Assembly (NCBI GenBank): GCA_964416665.1
Contig: CAYQFA010000011.1
Location: 1-20,818, forward strand
Reading direction: 5' to 3'
Source: JAKAGE01 sp964416665
GTDB lineage: Bacteria > Patescibacteriota > Minisyncoccia > UBA6257 > 2-01-FULL-56-20
DNA: 20,818 nucleotides
The first letter of the stretch is position 1. Every line of letters starts with the position of its first letter. Positions 1-6,733 of this stretch are shown here, one piece after another. A program made the translations under genes and the position numbers. The notes under the pieces are model-generated. The model saw only the letters and a program-made list of their open reading frames with translations. It was not told the DNA's origin and did not search any database.

Positions 1-83
1 AGACCGGTGATAAGGTGACCATTGAAGAGGCGCGCCCGATGTCACGGGAAAAACGCTGGAAAATAATCGGCAAGGTTGCATAA
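1..83 (+). CDS. rpsQ: 30S ribosomal protein S17, C-terminal part
   Basis: This is the 3' end of a gene cut by the window edge. The frame that begins at base 3 reads TGDKVTIEEARPMS, then REKRWKIIGKVA and a TAA stop. The GDKV..EE.RP.S..KRW pattern is the usual C-terminus of S17 (uS17), a small-subunit protein that binds 16S rRNA. It lies 6 nt before rplN, which is the conserved rpsQ-rplN order of the spc/S10 cluster, so it should be co-transcribed with the genes that follow. The N-terminal two thirds lie outside the window. Confidence 0.9.
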   Translation, partial: TGDKVTIEEARPMSREKRWKIIGKVA

Positions 84-89
84 CTACCC

Positions 90-458
90 ATGATACAAGA
101 ACGCTCAGTATTGAAGGTTGCGGACAACAGCGGCGCGAAGGTCGTGCGTTGTTTCCGTGTGCTCGGGGGCAGCGGACGGCGCTATGCCGGCGTGGGCGAT
201 ATTGTGGTCGCTTCGGTGCAATCCGCCGAGCCGCGCAAGGCGGTGAAGAAGAAGGATGTCGTGAAGGTGATGGTGATCCGTTCGAAGAATGCGTTGCGCC
301 GCAAGGACGGTTCCTATGTGCGCTTCGATGAGAATGCGGTCATCCTCGTTGATGCGAAGAAGGAACCGGTAGCGACGCGCATTTTCGGCCCGCTTCCGCG
401 CGAGTTGAAGGAGAAAGGCTTCGAAAAATTAATGACGATGGCGGAAGAAATCGTTTAA
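90..458 (+). CDS. rplN: 50S ribosomal protein L14
   Basis: L14 (uL14) is a universal large-subunit protein that contacts 16S rRNA at an intersubunit bridge. The 122-aa length is the normal bacterial length. It begins MIQERSVLKVADNSGAK, contains VRCFRVLGG and IRSKNALRRKDGSYVRFDENA, and ends RIFGPLPREL..KGFEKLMTMAEEIV, all L14 signatures. The ATG at 90 is the first in-frame start after the rpsQ stop and matches the family N-terminus. The sequence just upstream (ataactaccc) has no Shine-Dalgarno motif. It is second in the spc operon. Confidence 0.98.
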   Translation: MIQERSVLKVADNSGAKVVRCFRVLGGSGRRYAGVGDIVVASVQSAEPRKAVKKKDVVKVMVIRSKNALRRKDGSYVRFDENAVILVDAKKEPVATRIFGPLPRELKEKGFEKLMTMAEEIV

Positions 459-471
459 TAATAGCGCTTCC

Positions 472-777
472 ATGAATATCAAAAAAGGCGACAACGTAAA
501 AATGCTTTCAGGAAAGGACCGCGGCAAGACCGGCGCGGTTGTTAAGGTCAGCCCGAGCACCGGTCGGATCATGATCGAAGGGTTGAATATTTTCAAAAAA
601 CATTCCCGTCCCAAGAAACAAGGCGAAAAGGGCCAGCTTGTGGAAGTGTCGCGCAGCGTGAATGCCTCGAATGTGATGCTTATGTGCCCGAGCTGCAAGA
701 TGGCGGTTCGCGTAGGTCATCGCGTCGAGGGCAATCGGAACGTTCGCTTCTGCAAAAAATGTAAATCCATCATATAA
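472..777 (+). CDS. rplX: 50S ribosomal protein L24
   Basis: L24 (uL24) is an assembly-initiator protein of the large subunit. The N-terminal KOW motif is visible as KKGDNVKMLSGKDRGKTGAV, followed by EGLNIFKKHSRPKK. The C-terminal region carries two CxxC pairs (MCPSCK near residue 65-70 and FCKKCK near residue 93-98), a zinc-ribbon-like end seen in many bacterial L24 proteins. The 101-aa length is normal. It starts 13 nt after rplN and the preceding bases are gcgcttcc, with no purine-rich ribosome-binding site. Confidence 0.97.
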   Translation: MNIKKGDNVKMLSGKDRGKTGAVVKVSPSTGRIMIEGLNIFKKHSRPKKQGEKGQLVEVSRSVNASNVMLMCPSCKMAVRVGHRVEGNRNVRFCKKCKSII

Positions 778-785
778 CCACTTCC

Positions 786-1346
786 ATGGCCGAAAAAGCA
801 ACAAAAACTTCAAATAACAGGATCGAGATCAGAAGCTTCCTCGAGAAGATCGTCCTTGACGCCGGCGTAGGCCGTCTTGGCCAGCAGCCGAGCTTTGAGG
901 AAAAGATCCTGCCCCAGGTGACCCGCGACATCGCGGCCGTGACCGGTCAGCACCCGCAGGTTCGCCGGGCCAAGGAATCCATCGCAGGTTTCAAGCTTCG
1001 CGAAGGCCAGATCGTCGGGCTTCGTGTCACCCTTCGTGGCGAGAAAATGGTTGATTTTTTTGAGCGTCTGATTACAATAGTATTACCCCGTGTGCGTGAC
1101 TTTGGCGGTTTGGAGCATTCGGCGGTCGACCAGGGAGGGACCCTGAACGTCGGCTTGCGCGATCACTTTGTTTTTCCGGAAATATCGCCGGAGAATTCGC
1201 CGGTCTCGTTTTCGCTGGGGATGAGCATCGTTCCAAAGAAGAAGAATCGGGAGATCGCATTTGCGAAGTTCAAAGAGCTTGGCGTTCCAATGAAAAAGGA
1301 AGATGCGAAAACAAGTAAGGCGAGGAAGGTCAGTAAGAAAAAATAA
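786..1346 (+). CDS. rplE: 50S ribosomal protein L5, variant N-terminus and basic tail
   Basis: L5 (uL5) binds 5S rRNA and contacts the P-site tRNA. Family motifs are clear: LEKIVLDAGVG, RRAKESIAGFKLREG, LRVTLRGEKM, LPRVRDFGG and HFVFPEI. In typical bacterial L5 about 20-25 residues of an amphipathic helix precede the (K/L)EKIV motif. Here only a short polar stretch (MAEKATKTSNNRIEIRS) is present, so the first helix appears missing or replaced. The C-terminus carries a lysine-rich extension (KARKVSKKK) beyond the usual end near VPMKK. Total length is 186 aa. It starts 8 nt after rplX, preceded by ccacttcc and no Shine-Dalgarno motif. Confidence 0.96.
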   Translation: MAEKATKTSNNRIEIRSFLEKIVLDAGVGRLGQQPSFEEKILPQVTRDIAAVTGQHPQVRRAKESIAGFKLREGQIVGLRVTLRGEKMVDFFERLITIVLPRVRDFGGLEHSAVDQGGTLNVGLRDHFVFPEISPENSPVSFSLGMSIVPKKKNREIAFAKFKELGVPMKKEDAKTSKARKVSKKK

Positions 1347-1348
1347 TC

Positions 1349-1534
1349 ATGGCAAAAACATCCGTAATCGCCCGTTCTAAAAAGAAGCCCAAGTATTCCA
1401 GTCGCATTGTGCGGCGCTGTTTCCGCTGCGGCCGCAAGCATGGCTTCATGAGGGATTTCGGATTGTGCCGTATCTGCTTCCGTGAGATGGCGACGAACCA
1501 GCAAATTCCGGGCGTTAAAAAAGCATCATGGTAA
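1349..1534 (+). CDS. rpsN: 30S ribosomal protein S14, zinc-binding short type
   Basis: S14 (uS14) sits in the head of the small subunit. At 61 aa this is the short 'type Z' form. It has two CxxC pairs (RRCFRCGR near residues 24-27 and LCRICFRE near residues 40-43) that coordinate zinc, then the conserved FREMA....PGVKKASW end. The long zinc-free form is about 89-100 aa. It lies 2 nt after rplE, so translation is probably coupled to it, and the bases before the ATG (aaaaataatc) contain no Shine-Dalgarno motif. Confidence 0.98.
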   Translation: MAKTSVIARSKKKPKYSSRIVRRCFRCGRKHGFMRDFGLCRICFREMATNQQIPGVKKASW

Positions 1535-1549
1535 AAGACAAGTAATCTC

Positions 1550-1930
1550 ATGTACTACAACATCCTTTCCGAACTTAAAAATGCCGTGAGGGCCCGCAAG
1601 GACAAGACAACGTTCCCATATTCGAACATGGATTTTGCGATCCTTAAAAAATTGATGGAAGGCGGCTATGTGAAGAGCGTCGAAAAAGAACTGGTCGGCC
1701 GCAAGAACGTCATCACGGTGAAGTTGGCCTATAAGGACAAGGTTGCCGCGATCAACGACTTCAAGATAATGAGCAAGCCGAGCCGCCATTCCTATGCCGA
1801 TTATCGCAGTTTGAATTCGGTCCGCCAGGGCCACGGCCTTTCCGTGCTTTCCACCTCAAAAGGCATCATGACCGGCAGAGAGGCGCGAAAGAACAAGATC
1901 GGAGGGGAATATCTTTTTGAAATTTGGTAA
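1550..1930 (+). CDS. rpsH: 30S ribosomal protein S8
   Basis: S8 (uS8) binds helix 21 of 16S rRNA and is an early assembly protein. In E. coli it is also the translational repressor of the spc operon. The 126-aa product has the S8 C-terminal signature LSVLSTSKGIMTGREARKN followed by IGGEYLFEIW. The N-terminal half (LSELKNAVRARK...PYSNMDFAILKKLMEGGYV) matches the helix-rich start of the family. The ATG at 1550 follows rpsN by 15 nt. I saw no obvious S8-binding mimic near rplE that would support autoregulation here. Confidence 0.97.
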   Translation: MYYNILSELKNAVRARKDKTTFPYSNMDFAILKKLMEGGYVKSVEKELVGRKNVITVKLAYKDKVAAINDFKIMSKPSRHSYADYRSLNSVRQGHGLSVLSTSKGIMTGREARKNKIGGEYLFEIW

Positions 1931-1940
1931 TACCACTATT

Positions 1941-2483
1941 ATGAGCCGCTTAATCAAAAAACCAGTTGTTATTGAATCAGGAGCATCCGTCACGGTAAAT
2001 GACGATGTGTTGACGATCAAAGGCCCGAAAGGGGAGATCAAACTTCCTATCCCGTTCACGGTAAAAGTGAAGGTTGAGGGCGAGAATGTTTGGGTCACGG
2101 GAACCGCCGAGGCGAAAGATACGGCGCTGCAGGGGACCATTTGGTCGCTTACGAAGAACGCCCTGATCGGTGTCACAAAGGGATTCGAGAAGATCCTCGA
2201 GCTCGAAGGCGTCGGTTATCGCGTGGTCATCGAGGGCAAAGAGCTGGTGCTCTTCCTCGGCTATGCGCTTCCGGTCCGTCTTCCGATCTTGGATAAGGTC
2301 ACTCTTACCGTAGAGAAGAACACCATCAAGATCGCGGGCATTAATAAAGAAGTTGTTGGCCAAGTGGCGGCAGAGATCCGCGCGCTCAAGAAACCGGAGC
2401 CGTACAAAGGAAAGGGAATCCACTATAAAGGCGAGGTCATCCGTCGCAAGGTCGGCAAGAAAGCCGGCGCGACCGGTTCGTAA
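1941..2483 (+). CDS. rplF: 50S ribosomal protein L6
   Basis: L6 (uL6) lies near the factor-binding centre of the large subunit. Two related domains are visible. The first is VVIESGASVTVNDDVLTIKGPKGE. The second has EGVGYRVVIEGKELVLFLGYA and ends in the conserved KKPEPYKGKGIHYKGEVIRRKVGKK. The frame is open from 1917 with an earlier ATG, but that one overlaps the rpsH stop. The start at 1941 gives the canonical MSRLIKKPV N-terminus and a normal 180-aa length. Bases before it (ataccactatt) contain no Shine-Dalgarno motif. Confidence 0.96.
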   Translation: MSRLIKKPVVIESGASVTVNDDVLTIKGPKGEIKLPIPFTVKVKVEGENVWVTGTAEAKDTALQGTIWSLTKNALIGVTKGFEKILELEGVGYRVVIEGKELVLFLGYALPVRLPILDKVTLTVEKNTIKIAGINKEVVGQVAAEIRALKKPEPYKGKGIHYKGEVIRRKVGKKAGATGS

Positions 2484-2503
2484 TAATCCGTAATATATCC
2501 ATC

Positions 2504-2872
2504 ATGAAACCAGTAAAGAAACTCAATCAAAAAAGGATCCGTCGCGTCGCGCGTGTTCGCGCCGCCATCTCGGGCACTGCCTTACGGCCGCGCTTGACCG
2601 TGCGCCGCAGCAACCGCTATTTTTATGCGCAGCTCGTTGACGACGTGAAGGGAAACACGCTGCTTTCGGCATCCAGCTTTACGCTCGCAAAGACCGGGGC
2701 GAAAACGAAGATCACGAAGACCGCCGAGTCGTTCCTGGTCGGCGAGCTCATCGCGAAGAAAGCGGTGGAGAAAGGGATAACATCCGCCGTGTTCGACCGC
2801 CGTTCGTACAAGTTCCACGGCCGCGTGAAAAGCTTCGTCGATGGAGCGAAAAAATCAGGACTGAAGATATAA
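2504..2872 (+). CDS. rplR: 50S ribosomal protein L18
   Basis: L18 (uL18) binds 5S rRNA together with L5. The 122-aa product has the basic N-terminus KRIRRVARVRAAISGT, then RPRLTVRRSNRYFYAQLVDD, AVFDRRSYKFHGRVKSFVDGA and a short GLKI end, which is the normal L18 layout and length. It starts 20 nt after rplF and its stop lies 1 nt before the rpsE start, so the two are likely translationally coupled. The upstream spacer (aatatatccatc) has no Shine-Dalgarno site. Confidence 0.97.
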   Translation: MKPVKKLNQKRIRRVARVRAAISGTALRPRLTVRRSNRYFYAQLVDDVKGNTLLSASSFTLAKTGAKTKITKTAESFLVGELIAKKAVEKGITSAVFDRRSYKFHGRVKSFVDGAKKSGLKI

Positions 2873-2873
2873 C

Positions 2874-3395
2874 ATGCCACCCTCCACACCAAATAACAAC
2901 CAGGGCAACAGCAATTTCAAGCGGGGTCCGCGCTCCCACGGACCGCGTCCGCCCGCACCGCGCGAGGAATTTCGTGAGCGCGTGCTTGATATGCGCCGCG
3001 TTACGCGCGTCGTCGCCGGTGGTAAGCGTTTCCGTTTCCGTTGCACCTTGGTGATCGGCGACGAGAAGGGCCGCGTTGGGATCGGTGTCGCAAAGGGTCT
3101 TGACGTCCAACAGGCGGTAGCGAAGGCGAAGGCCGACGCGAAGAAGAACGTCCTCACGATCAATTTGAAGGACGGTCGGACGATCGCCCACGAGGTGCTT
3201 GCGAAATACAGCGCTGCGAAGGTCCTCCTTAAACCGGCGAGCAAAGGGCACGGTCTTCGCGCCGGCGGTTCCGTCCGCTTCGTGCTTGCATTCGCGGGGA
3301 TCAAAGACGCCACATCGAAAGTTTTGGGTCGCACCCCGAACAAGTTGACGAACGCCATGGCAACGATCGAGGCGCTCAAAAAACTTAAGGCATAA
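2874..3395 (+). CDS. rpsE: 30S ribosomal protein S5
   Basis: S5 (uS5) acts in decoding fidelity and mRNA unwinding at the entry tunnel. The core motifs are RVTRVVAGGKRFRF, VIGDEKGRVGIGVAKG, KPASKGHGLRAGG and FAGIKDATSKVLG. About 30 residues of a Pro/Asn/Gly-rich, probably unstructured, N-terminal extension (MPPSTPNNNQGNSN...) precede the core. Length is 173 aa. It is directly followed by rplO after 18 nt. The gene for L30 that normally sits between rpsE and rplO is absent, which agrees with the known loss of L30 in CPR bacteria. Confidence 0.97.
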   Translation: MPPSTPNNNQGNSNFKRGPRSHGPRPPAPREEFRERVLDMRRVTRVVAGGKRFRFRCTLVIGDEKGRVGIGVAKGLDVQQAVAKAKADAKKNVLTINLKDGRTIAHEVLAKYSAAKVLLKPASKGHGLRAGGSVRFVLAFAGIKDATSKVLGRTPNKLTNAMATIEALKKLKA

Positions 3396-3413
3396 CGTTG
3401 CACATCCACTATC

Positions 3414-3860
3414 ATGAAACTTCACCAACTTCCCACTCTTAAAACCCGCAAGACCCAGCGCATCGGCCGCAGCGGCAAGCGCGGTAGTTATTCCGGTCGT
3501 GGTCAGAAAGGACAGCGTTCGCGTTCCGGACACAGGATCCGTCCGGCGGAACGCGACATCATCTTAAAGATCCCGAAGATGCGTGGTTTTCGCAACAAGC
3601 CGAAGGCTGATGTTGCTGAGGTGTTCAATCTCGGCGAGTTGTCCAAGAAGCTTGCTTCTCAGGCAGCTGCCGCTGGCAAGACGCCGCTTGTGGTGAACCA
3701 CGAGCTGCTTCGCAAGGCGAAGCTCGTGCGAAAGGACTATAAGCGTAAGATAAAGATATTGGGGACCGGCGAGATCGCTTTCCCGATCGCCGTGCACGGA
3801 TTTGAAGTTTCGGAGTCCGCCAGGACGAAGATCGAAAAAGCAGGCGGGAAAGTGAGCTAG
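3414..3860 (+). CDS. rplO: 50S ribosomal protein L15
   Basis: L15 (uL15) is a late-assembly large-subunit protein. The Gly/Arg/Lys-rich N-terminus (RIGRSGKRGSYSGRGQKGQ then RSRSGHRIRP) threads into 23S rRNA. The C-terminal globular part contains PKMRGFRNKP, VFNLGEL and KILGTGEIAFPIAVHGFEVS. The length of 148 aa is normal. It is preceded by cacatccactatc, a pyrimidine-rich stretch without a Shine-Dalgarno motif. It is the last ribosomal protein gene before secY, 19 nt away. Confidence 0.97.
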   Translation: MKLHQLPTLKTRKTQRIGRSGKRGSYSGRGQKGQRSRSGHRIRPAERDIILKIPKMRGFRNKPKADVAEVFNLGELSKKLASQAAAAGKTPLVVNHELLRKAKLVRKDYKRKIKILGTGEIAFPIAVHGFEVSESARTKIEKAGGKVS

Positions 3861-3879
3861 CTTAACCAAATAAAAAAGA

Positions 3880-5151
3880 ATGGAGCGCTTTTTACAAATT
3901 TTCAAAGTCAAAGAACTCCGCAACAAGATACTTATCGTCTTGGGGCTTTTGGTTGCCTACCGCGTGCTCGCGGCCATCCCGATCCCGGGCGTGAATGCGA
4001 CGGCACTGCAGAATTATTTCAACTCCAACCAGTTACTCGGTTTTCTGAACTTTTTCTCCGGCGGCGGTCTTGCGACGCTCTCGGTCGTGATGCTTGGCGT
4101 TGGTCCTTATATCACCTCGACCATCGTCATGCAGTTGATGACCATCATCTTCCCGAGCATGAAGGAGATGTATTACGAGGATGGCGCGCGCGGACAGGCA
4201 AAGTTCAACCAATACTCGCGTCTCCTTACCGTACCGTTCGCGTTCATCCAATCATACGGCTTCCTGAAGCTTCTCATCTCGCAGGGCGTCATTCCGCAGC
4301 CGGACATTTTCAGTTTGCTCCGCAATGTCATCGTCATCACGTGCGGTTCGATGATCGCGCTGTGGCTTGGCGAGCTTATCAGCGAAGAAAAAGTTGGCAA
4401 CGGCATTTCACTCATCATCTTGGCCGGCATCATCAGCCGTCTCCCGTCGGCGCTCGGCATCGCGCTTGAGTCGTACACTCCGCAATTGCTCACGGCCTAT
4501 ATCGGCTTCATCGTCGTCGGTGTCTTGCTGATCGCGGGGGTCGTCTATTTGAACGAGGGCGAACGCAAAATTCCGGTTGCGTATGCGCGACGCGTGCGCG
4601 GCAATAAGATGTACGGCGGCGCTTCAAGCTATCTGCCGCTCAAAGTGAACCAGGCGGGCATGATCCCACTGATCTTCGCGATTTCGGTGCTGCTTTTCCC
4701 GCAATTCCTCGCGCAAGTGGTTGTTCTCTTTTCGGTGACGTGGGGCACAAGGATAAGCAACTTCGCGAGCGGCTTCGTGGCAAACCAGCTGTATTACGGC
4801 ATTTTCTATTTCCTTCTCGTCTTCGCCTTCACCTATTTTTACACCGCCATCACGTTCAATCCTGAAGAGGTTGCCAAGAATCTTCAGCGCAGCGGGGGAT
4901 TTGTTCCGGGCATCCGTCCGGGCGAGAACACCGAACGCTTTTTTAAGGGGATCGTCAATCGTATCACGTTCTGGGGTGCCATCTTTCTAGGCCTCATTGC
5001 TGTCCTCCCTATTATCGTGCAGTCCATCACGGGAGTTTCCGTGGTTACGATCAGCGGCACGGCTGTGCTGATCGTCGTCGCGGTTGCGCTTGAGACCATG
5101 CGGCAGATCGATTCGCAACTGACGGTTCGTGAATACGAAGGCATAGAGTAG
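3880..5151 (+). CDS. secY: Protein translocase subunit SecY
   Basis: SecY is the channel subunit of the Sec translocon in the cytoplasmic membrane. The 423-aa product has the expected series of about ten hydrophobic helices, starting with NKILIVLGLLVAYRVLAAIPIPG. Signatures include MLGVGPYITSTIVMQLM, the cytosolic loop NEGERKIPVAYARR, SSYLPLKVNQAGMIPLIFA, NPEEVAKNLQRSGGFVPGIRPG and the C-terminal VALETMRQIDSQL. The ATG at 3880 gives the usual RFLQIFKVKELRNKIL start. It ends the operon: a perfect inverted repeat begins 1 nt after the TAG stop. adk and map, usually adjacent to secY, lie about 1 kb further on. Confidence 0.97.
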   Translation: MERFLQIFKVKELRNKILIVLGLLVAYRVLAAIPIPGVNATALQNYFNSNQLLGFLNFFSGGGLATLSVVMLGVGPYITSTIVMQLMTIIFPSMKEMYYEDGARGQAKFNQYSRLLTVPFAFIQSYGFLKLLISQGVIPQPDIFSLLRNVIVITCGSMIALWLGELISEEKVGNGISLIILAGIISRLPSALGIALESYTPQLLTAYIGFIVVGVLLIAGVVYLNEGERKIPVAYARRVRGNKMYGGASSYLPLKVNQAGMIPLIFAISVLLFPQFLAQVVVLFSVTWGTRISNFASGFVANQLYYGIFYFLLVFAFTYFYTAITFNPEEVAKNLQRSGGFVPGIRPGENTERFFKGIVNRITFWGAIFLGLIAVLPIIVQSITGVSVVTISGTAVLIVVAVALETMRQIDSQLTVREYEGIE

Positions 5152-5152
5152 G

Positions 5153-5225
5153 CACAACACGGCAAACTCTTTTTTCGCCGAATCGCGCGGACGCTAAAGG
5201 CTCAAAAAGAGTTTGCCGTGTTGTG
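5153..5225. terminator. Long perfect hairpin after secY
   Basis: Bases 5153-5174 and 5204-5225 are perfect inverted complements over 22 bp with a 29-nt loop. The arm contains CGGCAAACTC then a T run, mirrored by an A run and GAGTTTGCCG. The position right after the secY stop suggests transcript termination or 3'-end protection. The T/A runs sit on the loop side of the stem rather than outside it, and only a weak T-rich tail (TTGTGTTATT) follows on the + strand, so it is not a textbook intrinsic terminator. Confidence 0.7.
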
Positions 5226-5258
5226 TTATTCTATACCGCTATTTTTCCGAACCAACAG

Positions 5259-5287
5259 TTGCGGAGTATCTCTATTTGTATTATAAT
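5259..5287 (+). promoter_or_regulatory. Candidate sigma70-type promoter
   Basis: A perfect TATAAT at 5282-5287 lies 17 bp after TTGCGG (5259-5264). It would start transcription near 5294, giving a leader of about 130 nt before the ATG at 5428. The spacing is optimal, but the -35 element matches the consensus only at its first three bases. Confidence 0.5.
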
Positions 5288-5302
5288 ATTTTCAGCTGAT
5301 TT

Positions 5303-5426
5303 GCCTCTTTCGGCGGAAGCGTAAGACCTTACAACAAACTTTCCAAGGGGAAACCCGAGGAAAGCTACCTTTGTCCGGCGAAAAGCCTGTACGAGGAAAT
5401 GAAGGCGGCTTAAGAAAGGATGAGGC
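5303..5426 (+). promoter_or_regulatory. Possibly structured 5' leader of the 5428 gene
   Basis: Several helices can be drawn by eye. CTTTCC (5339-5344) pairs with GGAAAG (5359-5364), enclosing an AA/GA internal loop and GGG-GAAA-CCC (5347-5356), a GNRA-capped stem. ACAAA (5334-5338) pairs with TTTGT (5370-5374) across a CTACC bulge. GGC (5377-5379) pairs with GCC (5385-5387) around GAAAA. GCCTC and TTTC (5303-5311) can pair with GAAA and GAGGC (5414-5426) around the ribosome-binding site. I do not recognise a riboswitch class. The pairing is seen in the sequence; a regulatory role is inferred. Confidence 0.35.
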
Positions 5427-5427
5427 T

Positions 5428-6027
5428 ATGTTGAAACAATACTGGAAGGAAAGTTCCTTTGAAGAGAAGGCGACGATTGTTGTTTTCTATCTCGTGGCGC
5501 TCGTGCTTCTTGTCCTTGAGATCAGGAAGCACTCCTTCGTCGCGGCGGGATTGACTGCTGTTCTCGTCGTAGCCCAGCTGGTTCGCTTTTTTTGGATGGT
5601 TCGCTCGTTGGGCAAGACACGGACAGTCTTCACCGCTCGCCCGGTGGTTTACTCTTGTGACGTTGATGATGTGATCGGTCTTTGTCCCGAGAGCTACTTT
5701 CTGTTGGCAGCGGCGCGCAAACAACTCATCGAAGAAACCAGTGTCATTTGTGGTGGGCAACCGCAAAAGATTCGAGTATGTCCTGACGCGATGTTGTTCT
5801 TTCCGAAAACCCGTACTGCGGAGGCTGCGATAGGTTCAGGCAGCGCGGGCGGTAAAAAAGACTACGACAGGATAATAGTCGGCTGCACCGTTGTTCCTTG
5901 TGAGATGTTTGTTCCGTCAAGCTCGCATCGCGCGATGACGTACCGGGTTCGTGCGCTTTCACTTGATGCCGGATGGCGGCTTATCCACCATCGCGCCGCT
6001 CCCAGCCCGGATCTTGAAAAATCTTAA
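5428..6027 (+). CDS. Membrane protein of unknown function, two N-terminal helices
   Basis: I do not recognise this 199-aa protein. Two hydrophobic segments are clear, at residues 15-30 (ATIVVFYLVALVLLVL) and 37-58 (FVAAGLTAVLVVAQLVRFFWMV), joined by a short basic turn. This predicts a membrane hairpin with a cytosolic C-terminal domain of about 140 residues. That domain has five cysteines (in YSCDVDD, GLCPES, VICGG, RVCPD and GCTVVPCE, the last counted as a pair) without a clear metal motif. The frame is open from a TTG at 5371, but the ATG at 5428 is preferred because AAAGGA lies 7 nt upstream. This is one of the few Shine-Dalgarno-like sites in the window. The gene sits alone between two terminator-like hairpins, splitting secY from adk. 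Confidence 0.7.
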   Translation: MLKQYWKESSFEEKATIVVFYLVALVLLVLEIRKHSFVAAGLTAVLVVAQLVRFFWMVRSLGKTRTVFTARPVVYSCDVDDVIGLCPESYFLLAAARKQLIEETSVICGGQPQKIRVCPDAMLFFPKTRTAEAAIGSGSAGGKKDYDRIIVGCTVVPCEMFVPSSSHRAMTYRVRALSLDAGWRLIHHRAAPSPDLEKS

Positions 6028-6053
6028 CGTTCAACTTCAGCCATTGTGCTGGC

Positions 6054-6083
6054 GGCCCGCTCTACGAATCTGTGGAGCGGGCC
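6054..6083 (+). terminator. Intrinsic terminator
   Basis: GGCCCGCTCTAC (6054-6065) pairs with GTGGAGCGGGCC (6072-6083) over 12 bp with one G-T wobble and a 6-nt loop. It is followed by ATTATACTCTTTATCTT, a moderately T-rich tail. It lies 26 nt after the stop of the unknown membrane protein and before adk, and fits a Rho-independent terminator on the + strand. Confidence 0.75.
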
Positions 6084-6155
6084 ATTATACTCTTTATCTT
6101 ATCCTCTTTCGTTCCGGCGATTTTTCTGCTAAAATGGATGTTATAAAATAATTCT

Positions 6156-6731
6156 ATGGCGCTCGACTTCGACACGATTTTCATTACCGGTTCCCAGGGA
6201 TCGGGGAAGGGGACGCAGGCTGACCGGTTGGCGGCGAAGCTTGATTTTTTTCATTGGGATATGGGAGTGATCCTTCGCGATATCCTCAAAGAAAATACTC
6301 CGCTTGCCGAAAAAGTTGCACCCATCAATAAAGGGATATTTCTCACCGACGAGGTCATCATCGAGGTTTCTGAAGATCGTCTGAAAAAGATCCCGCCCAC
6401 GAAGGGCATCATTTTCGACGGTCTTCCTCGTCGTCCGGTGCAGGCGCAATTTCTTATCGATTTCCTGAAGAGCCAGCAACGCAGGAAGCCGGTCACCCTC
6501 TTTATTGACGTGCCCCGGGCGGTGGTCGTCGAGCGCATGATGCTTCGTGCAAAAACCGAAGGAAGAGCCGACGATACGCCGGAAGCGATCGATAAACGCC
6601 TCCAATTTTTTGAGGAGGTGATCAGGCCATTGATGGAATATCTCAAAGAAGAAACGCGTTTCATTGCCGTTGACGGCACACCGTCGATCGATGTAGTGGA
6701 ACAAAGTATCAACACTGCGCTTGGTATATAG
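6156..6731 (+). CDS. adk: Adenylate kinase, short-LID form
   Basis: Adenylate kinase interconverts ATP + AMP and 2 ADP in the cytosol. The P-loop is GSQGSGKGTQ (residues 12-21). The AMP-site elements are WDMGVILRD and FDGLPRRPVQAQ, the latter equivalent to DGFPRT with its catalytic arginine. The LID segment RAKTEGRADDT is short and lacks the zinc Cys cluster; GRADDTPEAIDKRL keeps the Arg-Asp-Asp and second Arg expected in the active enzyme. Length is 191 aa. The ATG at 6156 has no Shine-Dalgarno site, but TAAAAT at 6144-6149 sits 6 nt upstream and could be a -10 box of a leaderless mRNA. An adk-like paralogue follows after 2 nt. Confidence 0.93.
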   Translation: MALDFDTIFITGSQGSGKGTQADRLAAKLDFFHWDMGVILRDILKENTPLAEKVAPINKGIFLTDEVIIEVSEDRLKKIPPTKGIIFDGLPRRPVQAQFLIDFLKSQQRRKPVTLFIDVPRAVVVERMMLRAKTEGRADDTPEAIDKRLQFFEEVIRPLMEYLKEETRFIAVDGTPSIDVVEQSINTALGI

Positions 6732-6733
6732 CC

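Noticed and set aside
5339..5400. GAGGAAAG and GGGGAAACCC resemble pieces of RNase P RNA
   Set aside because: The other conserved RNase P segments are absent and the region is far too short. The match is limited to common short motifs.
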